Shown here one piece after another: positions 37,282 to 44,850 of a DNA stretch of 64,000 bases. Both the position numbers and the translations under genes were made by a program. Position 1 is the stretch's first letter; each line of letters opens with the position of its first letter. The notes under the pieces are model-generated. The model worked only from the letters and a program-made list of their open reading frames with translations, searched no databases and was not told the origin of the DNA. Source of the DNA: Pedobacter metabolipauper (lineage in GTDB: Bacteria > Bacteroidota > Bacteroidia > Sphingobacteriales > Sphingobacteriaceae); contig NZ_SNYC01000004.1 of assembly GCF_004362715.1 (NCBI RefSeq), forward strand, positions 620,001 through 684,000. The letters are read 5' to 3'.

Positions 37282-37311
37282 CTAAATTACTATATATATT
37301 TAAATAGTCAA
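37282..37311 (-). promoter_or_regulatory. Promoter of the metK riboswitch transcript
   Basis: The minus strand shows TTG (37309-37311), a 19-bp spacer and TAATTTAG (37282-37289), one mismatch from TAnnTTTG. The start would fall near 37275, immediately before the aptamer, which supports both calls. Confidence 0.5.
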
Positions 37312-37351
37312 AAAATATCAATTATTTTGCAGCGTAATTAATCTGAAGCAT

Positions 37352-38230
37352 TTGTCAAAATCAAATATTTTATTCATTATCAATCCCATTTCTGGGGGGA
37401 AGGATAAATTAAAGATACCCGCATTGATCGATGCGAACATTGACCGCTCAAAGTTTAACCCAAACTTTAGCTTCACTGAATACATTGGTCATGCGTCTGA
37501 AATTGCTGAAGAGGCGGCGAATAAGAACTTTGATGTCATTGTTGCCGTTGGCGGCGATGGAACCATTAACGAAGTGGCCGCTAAAGTTATGCAATACGAT
37601 AAAATATTGGGTATTATTCCGTTTGGTTCTGGAAACGGCCTGGCCAGGTTTTTAAAGATCCCAATTAAAACTGCAGAAGCGATTAAAGTGATCAATAAGT
37701 TCGATGTGAAAGTAATAGATACGGCAACATTTAATGAAAAGCGCTTTTTTAATATGGCGGGTATGGGGTTTGATGCGTACATCAGCGCAGTGTTTGCCGG
37801 TAATAAATCAAGAGGTTTAGCCGGGTATCTAAAACTGGGGATGAAAGAAGTGCTTAGTTACAGGTCTCAGGATTATGATCTTATTATAGATGGAAAGGAA
37901 TACACCCGGAATGCTTTTGTGATTAGTATTGCCAATTCTTCTCAATATGGAAATAATGCACACATTGCACCCGCCGCATCCATCACCGATGGTTTGCTGG
38001 ATGTTTGTATCATTAAAAAATTTCCAATGTATAAATTACCTGTCCTTGCCTATCAAATGTTAAATGCAACTACAGACCAGTCTGACCTGGTAGAGATTAT
38101 AAAAGGCAGTTCGATTAAAATAGTAAGATCGCAAAATGATGCCATCCACATTGATGGAGAACCCTTTTTTATGGGTAAAGAAATAGATATTGCTATTTTA
38201 CCGTTATCCTTAAACATTATTACTCCTTAA
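37352..38230 (+). CDS. YegS/DgkB-type lipid (diacylglycerol) kinase
   Basis: 292 aa starting at TTG; no ATG lies near, and the N-terminus (MSKSNILFIINPISGGKDKL) is complete from there. Family motifs are NPISGGK, GGDGTINEVA (nucleotide-binding), IPFGSGNGLARFL, MAGMGFDAYIS and IHIDGEPF. Such enzymes phosphorylate diacylglycerol or related lipids at the membrane. It is divergent from metK and 2 bp upstream of the SUI1 gene, so probably co-transcribed with it. Confidence 0.9.
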   Translation: MSKSNILFIINPISGGKDKLKIPALIDANIDRSKFNPNFSFTEYIGHASEIAEEAANKNFDVIVAVGGDGTINEVAAKVMQYDKILGIIPFGSGNGLARFLKIPIKTAEAIKVINKFDVKVIDTATFNEKRFFNMAGMGFDAYISAVFAGNKSRGLAGYLKLGMKEVLSYRSQDYDLIIDGKEYTRNAFVISIANSSQYGNNAHIAPAASITDGLLDVCIIKKFPMYKLPVLAYQMLNATTDQSDLVEIIKGSSIKIVRSQNDAIHIDGEPFFMGKEIDIAILPLSLNIITP

Positions 38231-38232
38231 CG

Positions 38233-38583
38233 ATGAAACCTAAAAATAAATCACTTAGCGATCTTGGCGGGATCATGTACTCTACAGATCCTTCATTTGT
38301 TTATGAAGAAAATGAAAATACCGGGACTGTAATACCGAATAACCAGCAGGATCTGAGAGTAATGCTTGATAGAAAGAACAGGGGCGGAAAGGCGGTTACG
38401 CTGATCACTGGATTCCGGGCTTCTGATCAGGAACTGGAAGTGCTGGCAAAAATGCTGAAAACAAAATGCGGGGTAGGGGGGAATTCTAAAGATGGAGAAA
38501 TAATTATTCAGGGAGATTTTAGGGATAAAGTGATGCTTTTGCTCCAAAAAGAAGGATATAAAGTAAAAAAATCAGGAGGTTAA
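38233..38583 (+). CDS. SUI1/eIF1-domain translation factor (YciH-like)
   Basis: 116 aa. The N-terminal 35 residues are a flexible linker beginning KPKNKSLSDLGGIMYSTDP. The C-terminal SUI1 domain (about 40-115) has KAVTLITGFRASDQELEVLAK, then the family block KCGVGGNSKDGEIIIQGD, and ends KEGYKVKKSGG. Bacterial SUI1 proteins bind the small ribosomal subunit and influence start-site choice. It lies 2 bp after the lipid kinase. Confidence 0.9.
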   Translation: MKPKNKSLSDLGGIMYSTDPSFVYEENENTGTVIPNNQQDLRVMLDRKNRGGKAVTLITGFRASDQELEVLAKMLKTKCGVGGNSKDGEIIIQGDFRDKVMLLLQKEGYKVKKSGG

Positions 38584-38700
38584 ATTGGGGTAAACAAAAC
38601 CGATTTAGTTGCCATTTTAACCCGCTTTATGCCCTAGTGTACATCAAACAATAAGTAAATTTTTTAGCCAAAACGCATACTTTTTACCTTTTTATCTGCC

Positions 38701-38708
38701 TAACTTTG
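38701..38708 (+). promoter_or_regulatory. -7 promoter element of pckA
   Basis: TAACTTTG fits the Bacteroidota -7 consensus TAnnTTTG and lies 21 bp before the pckA ATG. No clear TTG -33 element is found; the upstream stretch is T-rich. Confidence 0.5.
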
Positions 38709-38729
38709 CCTCACTAACTTATTATTTTT

Positions 38730-40334
38730 ATGAGCAAAGCACTATTGCTGAAGCCTGATCTGGGGTATTTAAACCTGGATTCAGACCGGGCATTATATCA
38801 GCTTAATGTTACACAATTGGTTGATGAAGCCTTAAACAATGACGAAGGCACTCTTGCCGATAGCGGCGCACTCGCCATTGATACCGGAACATTTACCGGC
38901 CGCTCTCCTAAAGACCGGTTTATTGTTTGTGATGAAGTAACACGCGATACCGTTTGGTGGGGTGATGTAAACTTTAAGTTTGAACCTGAAAAGTTTGATG
39001 CTTTGCTCCACAGGCTTACCAAACACATCAACCAGAAGAATTTTTACGTAAGGGATGCTGCAGCATGCGCAGACGAAGCTTACAAAATTACAATCCGTGT
39101 AATTACAGAAACTGCTTATCAAAGCCTGTTCGCAAATCATCTCTTTTTAAGACTTTCTGAAAGTGAGATTCCGGATGTTCCGGAATGGACCATCATTGCT
39201 GCCCCTTCTTTTTTAGCAGATCCTGAAACGGATGGAACGCGGCAGCCTAATTTTACAATCATTAATTTTTCTAAAAAGATGATCCTGATTGGTGGGTCCG
39301 GATATACCGGCGAAATTAAGAAAGGGATCTTCTCTGTGCTGAACTTTATTTTGCCGCAACAGCGAAATACCTTATCTATGCATTGTTCTGCAAATGTGGG
39401 TAAGGATGGTGATTCTGCAATCTTCTTCGGTTTATCGGGAACTGGCAAGACAACACTTTCTGCAGATCCGGATCGTAATCTGATCGGTGATGATGAACAC
39501 GGTTGGGGAAATGGGAGTGTTTTTAATTTTGAAGGTGGTTGCTATGCCAAATGTGTAGACCTTACTGCAGAGAAAGAGCCGCAGATCTTTAAGGCGATCC
39601 GGTCTGGTGCCTTGCTTGAAAACATCAATTTCTATGCAGGAACACGTAAAGTAGACTTTAGTAATATCGAAAAGACAGAGAATACCCGTGTTGCTTATCC
39701 GATAGAATACATTGATCATGCGATGATCCCCTCAATTGGAGCAGAGCCAAAGAATATATTTTTCTTAACAGCAGACGCATTCGGGGTTTTACCTCCAATC
39801 TCTAAATTAAATGCCGGACAAGCCATGTTCCACTTTATATCTGGCTATACGGCTAAAGTTGCCGGAACAGAAACAGGTGTAACTGAACCACAATTAACCT
39901 TCTCTGCGTGCTTTGGTAAGGCTTTTTTACCGTTACACCCCACCCGTTATGCGGAACTTTTGGGCGAAAAGATGCAAAAGCAGGAGGTAAATGTATGGTT
40001 GGTAAATACAGGATGGAGCGGAGGGGCTTATGGAACCGGTACACGGATGAAATTAGCCTATACCCGGGCCATGATCTCTGCTGCGTTAAATGGAGAACTG
40101 GAGAAAGTTGAGTTTAAAAAGGATCCGGTATTTGGATTGGCTATGCCTCAAAGTTGTCCGGGTGTTCCATCAGAAATTTTAGATCCGAGAAATACCTGGT
40201 CTGATAAAAGGAAATATGATGCAAAAGCGAATGCGCTTTCTTTGGCATTTATAAATAATTTTAAACAGTTTGAACAGTTCGCAAATGAAGAAATGATCTC
40301 ATCATTCCCGAAAGTGGTTGAAAATACGGTTTAA
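38730..40334 (+). CDS. pckA: Phosphoenolpyruvate carboxykinase (ATP)
   Basis: 534 aa, the normal length. Motifs include TGRSPKDRFIV (substrate-binding), the kinase-1a P-loop GLSGTGKTTLSADP, the metal-binding LIGDDEHGWG, and the adenine-binding TRMKLAYTRAMI. It converts oxaloacetate and ATP to phosphoenolpyruvate and CO2 in gluconeogenesis. It is a single-gene unit with its own -7 element and a strong terminator. Confidence 0.97.
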   Translation: MSKALLLKPDLGYLNLDSDRALYQLNVTQLVDEALNNDEGTLADSGALAIDTGTFTGRSPKDRFIVCDEVTRDTVWWGDVNFKFEPEKFDALLHRLTKHINQKNFYVRDAAACADEAYKITIRVITETAYQSLFANHLFLRLSESEIPDVPEWTIIAAPSFLADPETDGTRQPNFTIINFSKKMILIGGSGYTGEIKKGIFSVLNFILPQQRNTLSMHCSANVGKDGDSAIFFGLSGTGKTTLSADPDRNLIGDDEHGWGNGSVFNFEGGCYAKCVDLTAEKEPQIFKAIRSGALLENINFYAGTRKVDFSNIEKTENTRVAYPIEYIDHAMIPSIGAEPKNIFFLTADAFGVLPPISKLNAGQAMFHFISGYTAKVAGTETGVTEPQLTFSACFGKAFLPLHPTRYAELLGEKMQKQEVNVWLVNTGWSGGAYGTGTRMKLAYTRAMISAALNGELEKVEFKKDPVFGLAMPQSCPGVPSEILDPRNTWSDKRKYDAKANALSLAFINNFKQFEQFANEEMISSFPKVVENTV

Positions 40335-40390
40335 AGTATTTTTTTTACCCAAAAATTTGCATTTGAGTTTTTTTTTAGTTTTAATTGCGG

Positions 40391-40422
40391 AAGATTGTCT
40401 TCGCAACGAGACAATCTTTTTT
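40391..40422 (+). terminator. Rho-independent terminator of pckA
   Basis: AAGATTGTCT (40391-40400) and AGACAATCTT (40409-40418) pair perfectly around an 8-base loop, followed by more T residues. Confidence 0.9.
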
Positions 40423-40490
40423 AATTATACAGTAATACGAACGGGGGAAATTACACAACGAAACGAATTCGCTACATAACGATTATTTAA

Positions 40491-40520
40491 TTTGGAATTT
40501 AAATCAAAGTTATAAATTTG
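40491..40520 (+). promoter_or_regulatory. Promoter of the exbB-exbD-tonB operon
   Basis: TTTG (40491-40494) as -33, an 18-bp spacer and TAAATTTG (40513-40520) as -7 fit the Bacteroidota sigma-A consensus well. The start would be near 40527, giving an A-rich leader of about 95 nt. Confidence 0.65.
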
Positions 40521-40621
40521 TTACTGCAACAATTCTTCGGGATAGACGTTGTGTGTATTACGGAATAATAAATCTAAAATTTTTAAAAACAAAGTACTAA
40601 AAACTAAAAAACTAAAAAAAA

Positions 40622-41464
40622 ATGGCAAACGCACCAAAACCAGTAACAGTTCAAAAAGAAAGCTCTTCTTCGGCTTCAAACCTATTCGCAACACTTACCA
40701 TTCCAATCTGTATCATTATTGGAATACTTATTTTCAAATTTATCTTTGGCGACAGAAGTAATTTCATCGATGGCGCTGATCCGGATTTGCACGAAACACT
40801 TCCAAAACCAGGCGCTTACATGGGTATGGCTTATAAAGGTGGTTTCATTGTACCAGTTCTATTGGGTATGTTCTTAATGGTAATCGTATTCTCTATTGAG
40901 CGTTTTATCGTAATCAGCAAAGCAACAGGTAAAAGTGGTCTTGATACATTCGTTAAAAAAATCCAGGGATTCTTAAATTCAAACAACATTGAAGCTGCTG
41001 TAGCTGAATGTGATAAACAACAAGGTTCTGTTGCTAACGTGATTAAATCGGGATTGAAAAAATACCGTGAAATGGAAGTTGAAGCAAACATGGATACAGA
41101 TCAAAAATGTTTAGCTATCCAGAAGGATATCGAAGAAGCTACAACATTAGAAATGCCAATGCTTGAGCAAAACTTAACCGTAATTGCTACTTTGGTATCT
41201 GTAGGTACATTAACAGGTCTGTTAGGTACAGTAACAGGTATGATCAAGGCATTCGGTGGTTTGGCTAACTCTGGTGCTCCGGATCAGGCTGCACTTGCAA
41301 CTGGTATCTCTGAGGCCCTAATCAATACTGCTACTGGTATCGGTACTTCTACCTTTGCTATTATCATGTACAACATCCTTACTTCTAAAATTGATAAACT
41401 GACTTATGCAATTGATGAAGCAGGTTTTAGCATCATCCAGACTTACGCTAGTACCCATAAATAA
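40622..41464 (+). CDS. exbB: ExbB/TolQ/MotA-family proton channel
   Basis: 280 aa. An N-terminal extension with a membrane helix (about 20-40, ATLTIPICIIIGILIFKFIF) precedes the usual three ExbB helices (about 68-88, 180-202 and 215-240). The conserved channel block is TLVSVGTLTGLLGTVTGMIK, and TGIGTSTFAIIMYNILTSKI follows. With ExbD it uses the proton gradient to energise TonB and so outer-membrane receptors such as the heme receptor here. The upstream region is A-rich without a Shine-Dalgarno sequence, normal in this phylum. Confidence 0.93.
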   Translation: MANAPKPVTVQKESSSSASNLFATLTIPICIIIGILIFKFIFGDRSNFIDGADPDLHETLPKPGAYMGMAYKGGFIVPVLLGMFLMVIVFSIERFIVISKATGKSGLDTFVKKIQGFLNSNNIEAAVAECDKQQGSVANVIKSGLKKYREMEVEANMDTDQKCLAIQKDIEEATTLEMPMLEQNLTVIATLVSVGTLTGLLGTVTGMIKAFGGLANSGAPDQAALATGISEALINTATGIGTSTFAIIMYNILTSKIDKLTYAIDEAGFSIIQTYASTHK

Positions 41465-41550
41465 AAAATAATAAATTTTTTTTACCCGGCTTTATGGAAA
41501 ACCGGAAGAATTAGCATCATTAGTAAAAAGATTATTAATTTTTAAAAATT

Positions 41551-42168
41551 ATGGCAAGAGCAAAGGTTCAAAGAAAGAGTACTTCGATCGATATGACCGC
41601 CATGTGCGATGTATCCTTCCTACTGCTTACTTTCTTTATATTAACAGCAACTTCACGTCAGCCAGATCCTTTGGAAGTAAAAATTCCATCTTCGACCTAT
41701 AAGATCAAAGTACCCGATACAGATATGGGTATTTTATCTATCGGAAAGGAAAAAGTTTTCTATGAGATCATAGGAAAGGATATCAAGATGGCGACGCTTG
41801 ATAAAATGGGTGAAACCTACAAGATTAAATTCACACCTGAAGAAAGAGAACGTTTTGGAGTTTTAGGCGCATTTGGAGTTCCAATGGGTAACTTAAAACA
41901 ATTCATCATGATGGGTAGTGAGGACAGAGAGAAATTTGCCAAACAAAGTGTTGGTATTCCTGCTGACTCTACAAACAATGAATTGGCAAACTGGCTTTTG
42001 AAATCACGTGAGTCTGTAGGTGAGCTTCATGCTGCGATCATGCGTTTCAGTATCAAAGGTGATGCTGATCAGGAATATCCAATGGTTAAAAAGGTCATTG
42101 ATATTATGCAGAAGCAGACTATTAACAAATTTAGTTTAATCACATCTGCTGAAGGCAGTGCTAAATAA
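41551..42168 (+). CDS. exbD: ExbD-type biopolymer transport protein (first)
   Basis: 205 aa. After a short basic N-terminus comes IDMTAMCDVSFLLLTFFIL, with the Asp of AMCD as the proton-carrying residue, then a periplasmic domain of about 160 residues. It is longer than the enteric ExbD (about 140 aa). It follows exbB by 86 bp, a gap with no clear terminator, and precedes the second copy by 6 bp. Two different exbD genes per cluster is a common Bacteroidota arrangement. Confidence 0.92.
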   Translation: MARAKVQRKSTSIDMTAMCDVSFLLLTFFILTATSRQPDPLEVKIPSSTYKIKVPDTDMGILSIGKEKVFYEIIGKDIKMATLDKMGETYKIKFTPEERERFGVLGAFGVPMGNLKQFIMMGSEDREKFAKQSVGIPADSTNNELANWLLKSRESVGELHAAIMRFSIKGDADQEYPMVKKVIDIMQKQTINKFSLITSAEGSAK

Positions 42169-42174
42169 AAGACA

Positions 42175-42708
42175 ATGGCAGAATTAGATACCTCCAGCGG
42201 GGGCGGTGGCAAGAAAGGCAAAGTAAGAAGTAAGAAAGCAAATACCAAGGTAGATTTAACTGCCATGGTGGATTTGGCCTTCTTGTTGATTACCTTCTTT
42301 ATGCTAACCACTTCCCTGTCGAAACCAATTGCAATGGATATTGCAAAACCCGATGATAAAGATCCGGAAGTGAAAACTGAAGTTCGCGCTTCAGAAGCCA
42401 TGACCATCTTATTGGGTAAGGATAATAAAATAGCCTGGTATATGGGTGAAGCGATAAAAGCCCAGCCTACTATTGAAAGTTTTTCAGAGATCAGAAAGTC
42501 AATCTTAAAAAATAAGAATGACCTGATGAAATCAAGAGGCAGACAGCTTATTATTATCATTAAGCCAACTGAAGCCTCAAAGTATAAGAACTTTGTTGAC
42601 ATTATGGATGAGTTGAATATTGCCGGGATCAAAACTGCTCCTGCAATTGACGACAAATACATCACTGATGGTGAGAAAGCATTTATGAGAACAGGTGGAA
42701 TATTATAA
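42175..42708 (+). CDS. exbD: ExbD-type biopolymer transport protein (second)
   Basis: 177 aa. A Gly-rich and Lys-rich N-terminus (about 1-25) is followed by VDLTAMVDLAFLLITFFMLT, with the proton-carrying Asp in AMVD, and a periplasmic domain that includes LIIIIKPTEASKYKNFVDIM. It is clearly related to the solo gene at 35125-35658. It lies 6 bp after the first exbD and 25 bp before tonB, so it belongs to the motor operon. Confidence 0.92.
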   Translation: MAELDTSSGGGGKKGKVRSKKANTKVDLTAMVDLAFLLITFFMLTTSLSKPIAMDIAKPDDKDPEVKTEVRASEAMTILLGKDNKIAWYMGEAIKAQPTIESFSEIRKSILKNKNDLMKSRGRQLIIIIKPTEASKYKNFVDIMDELNIAGIKTAPAIDDKYITDGEKAFMRTGGIL

Positions 42709-42733
42709 TTAATTAAATATAAAATATTAAGCT

Positions 42734-43558
42734 ATGTTTGGTTCTAAAATAGATTTACTAAAGAGGGATTGGCTTGATGTTGTATTTGCAGGTAAGAACA
42801 AAAGTTACGGGGCTTACGAGCTTCGTCAGCAGAGTGCTTCAAATACAACCAGGGCATTATTGATCGCTTCAACAGTATTCGTACTGTTGTTCCTGTCCCC
42901 AAAAATTATTCAGCTTTTCAAAGGTGCTATACCTGAGGAAAAGGAAGAAAAACAAGTGGAAGTTGTGATGCAGTCACCACCTCCAGTAAACCCGGAGACA
43001 CCGCCACCGCCTCCAATCGAGCCACCGCCGCCAAAACAGGATCAGGTTAAATTCCCGCCTCCAATTGTTAAGCCGGATGAGTTGGTTCAAGAACAGGAGC
43101 CTGTTCAGATCGAAGATTTGAAAAAAGCAGATCCTGGTCAGAAAACAATGGCAGGTGATCCTGAGGCAGACTTTGTGGTTACAGGTCCCGTAGGAGATGG
43201 CCCTAAGCAGGCAGCTGTTGTTGAGGATACTAAAGTGTATGACTTTGTTAGCCTTGAGTCTCAGCCTTCTTTTCCAGGTGGTATAGAGAAGTTTTATACT
43301 TTCCTTAAGAATACGGTAAAATATCCTGCTATGGCTCAGGAAGCTAATATCCAGGGTAAAGTATATTTATCTTTCGTTGTAGAGAAAGATGGTAGCTTAA
43401 CCGATATTAAAGTAGATAGAAAATTGGGTGGTGGTACTGATGAAGAAGCAGTAAGGGTTCTGAAAAGAAGTCCGAAGTGGATTCCAGGTATCCAGAATGG
43501 AAAAAAGGTTCGTGTTAAATTTAACATTCCAATTAGTTTCAGCTTAACCGGTCAATAA
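42734..43558 (+). CDS. tonB: TonB energy-transducing protein
   Basis: 274 aa. The cytoplasmic N-terminus has the Bacteroidota-typical DVVFAGKNKSYGAYELR. A membrane helix lies at about 38-55, a periplasmic Pro-rich spacer at about 75-115 (QSPPPVNPETPPPPPIEPPP), and the C-terminal TonB domain at about 185-272 (QPSFPGGIEKFYTFLKN; GKVYLSFVVEKDGSLTDIKV). It links the ExbB/ExbD motor to TonB-dependent receptors. The 38-residue cytoplasmic part before the helix is longer than in enteric TonB. Confidence 0.93.
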   Translation: MFGSKIDLLKRDWLDVVFAGKNKSYGAYELRQQSASNTTRALLIASTVFVLLFLSPKIIQLFKGAIPEEKEEKQVEVVMQSPPPVNPETPPPPPIEPPPPKQDQVKFPPPIVKPDELVQEQEPVQIEDLKKADPGQKTMAGDPEADFVVTGPVGDGPKQAAVVEDTKVYDFVSLESQPSFPGGIEKFYTFLKNTVKYPAMAQEANIQGKVYLSFVVEKDGSLTDIKVDRKLGGGTDEEAVRVLKRSPKWIPGIQNGKKVRVKFNIPISFSLTGQ

Positions 43559-43563
43559 TATTG

Positions 43564-43800
43564 ATGTTTAATCTAAATACTTTTAAACAGAAATCGCCCA
43601 AACAGCGATTTCTGTTTATTTACGGCCTGATCATATTTGTATTGTACCTGGCTATAGGTGCTGCACTGATCCTTTGGAAAGACATGCCAGCTGGTATGTT
43701 AGCGCGAAAGTATAGAATTATGCTAGGTGTGCTGCTGCTCGTTTATGCAACCTTCAGATTTTACCGCGTAATCAAACAAGAAGATAATTATACCGAATGA
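43564..43800 (+). CDS. Small two-helix membrane protein
   Basis: 78 aa from the ATG at 43564; a TTG immediately before it is an alternative. Two hydrophobic helices lie at about 16-38 (LFIYGLIIFVLYLAIGAALI) and 48-66 (YRIMLGVLLLVYATFRFYRV). The function is unknown. It lies 5 bp after tonB and overlaps the following PstS-like gene by 4 bp (ATGA), so it travels with the motor operon. I recall similarly placed small genes in related genomes but cannot name a role. Confidence 0.75.
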   Translation: MFNLNTFKQKSPKQRFLFIYGLIIFVLYLAIGAALILWKDMPAGMLARKYRIMLGVLLLVYATFRFYRVIKQEDNYTE

Positions 43801-44702
43801 AAAATCTCAGTTTTATACTTATCCTTTTGGTTCTTGCCGCTTGTAATGGCGGAGGGAAAAAAGGAGATGCTCCGGTAGAAACGCGCACATCCGGCACGGT
43901 AAAGATCCTTGTAGATGAATCTTTTTCTGCTATCATTGATGACCAGATCGAAGTTTTTAAAAGCGATTATAAAGATGCCGGGTTTACGGTTACTTATGGT
44001 AATGAGAATAAGATCATGCCTACGTTTTTAAACGACAGCATCCGGGTAATCATTTTATCCAGAATGCTGACTGCTGATGAAGATACCATTTACAGAAAAA
44101 GAAGCATCGTTCCTAAAACATCCCGTTTTGCCATTGACGGGATCGCATTAATAACGGGTAAGAACAATCCGGATTCTGTAATTACAGCTCAGGAGATCTT
44201 CGACATCTTAAAGGGCGAGAGCACAAGCAGATCATTGGTATTTGACAATGCTTATTCCAGCACCGTAAGATATTTTAAAGACTCTGCAGGAGTTAAAGAT
44301 TTCCCTAAACAAGGTGTTTATTCCATGAAAGATAATAATGAAGTGATTAAATACGTTTCTGAGAACGAGAATTCTATAGGTATAGTGGGCGTGAACTGGT
44401 TGCTGCAAAATAATAAGTCTGGATTAGAAAGCCTTTCTAAGGTTAAAATGATGGGCGTAAAGAATTTAAAAGGTAAAAAGGGAGATGACGCATTCTATAA
44501 GCCCGATCAAACCAATTTAATTAGTGGTATTTATCCATTTCTAAGGAACGTTTATATCATCAATTGTGAAGGCCGGGACGGTTTAGGCACGGGTTTTGCA
44601 AACTGGTTAATGAGTCCTCGCGGACAGTTAATCGTTCTTAGATCCGGATTAGGACCGCATCAAATTGCTCCAAGAGAATTTAATATAAAAAAGCCAAACT
44701 AA
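43797..44702 (+). CDS. PstS-like phosphate-binding lipoprotein
   Basis: 301 aa with a lipobox ending at LAAC (Cys about residue 16) and a Gly/Lys linker. The body is a periplasmic binding-protein fold of the PstS/SBP type with VKILVDESFSAIIDDQIEVF at the start, then VIILSRMLTADE and the late block GFANWLMSPRGQLIVLRSGL. No PstCAB genes are nearby. In Bacteroidota such genes often sit beside exbB/exbD/tonB, so it may have a role other than phosphate import. Confidence 0.82.
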   Translation: MKNLSFILILLVLAACNGGGKKGDAPVETRTSGTVKILVDESFSAIIDDQIEVFKSDYKDAGFTVTYGNENKIMPTFLNDSIRVIILSRMLTADEDTIYRKRSIVPKTSRFAIDGIALITGKNNPDSVITAQEIFDILKGESTSRSLVFDNAYSSTVRYFKDSAGVKDFPKQGVYSMKDNNEVIKYVSENENSIGIVGVNWLLQNNKSGLESLSKVKMMGVKNLKGKKGDDAFYKPDQTNLISGIYPFLRNVYIINCEGRDGLGTGFANWLMSPRGQLIVLRSGLGPHQIAPREFNIKKPN

Positions 44703-44706
44703 ATTT

Positions 44707-44714
44707 TATATTTG
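44707..44714 (+). promoter_or_regulatory. Possible -7 element before the TPR gene
   Basis: TATATTTG matches TAnnTTTG exactly but no TTG lies at the right distance upstream. It would give a leader of about 130 nt for the TPR gene. Confidence 0.3.
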
Positions 44715-44850
44715 AATATCGGGAGAAAACACTTACATTACTATGATATTAGTTTGAAAAATAGCTATTAACTTCATACAACTTAAAAACAACGAACCAT
44801 GATAGCTGCTGCGCAAGCTTCATTACAATTAAAATTAAAATAGAAGAACC

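Noticed and set aside
40549..40761. 70-aa reading frame overlapping exbB
   Set aside because: It is a Lys/Asn-rich frame over the A-rich leader and the exbB start in another frame, with no recognisable features.
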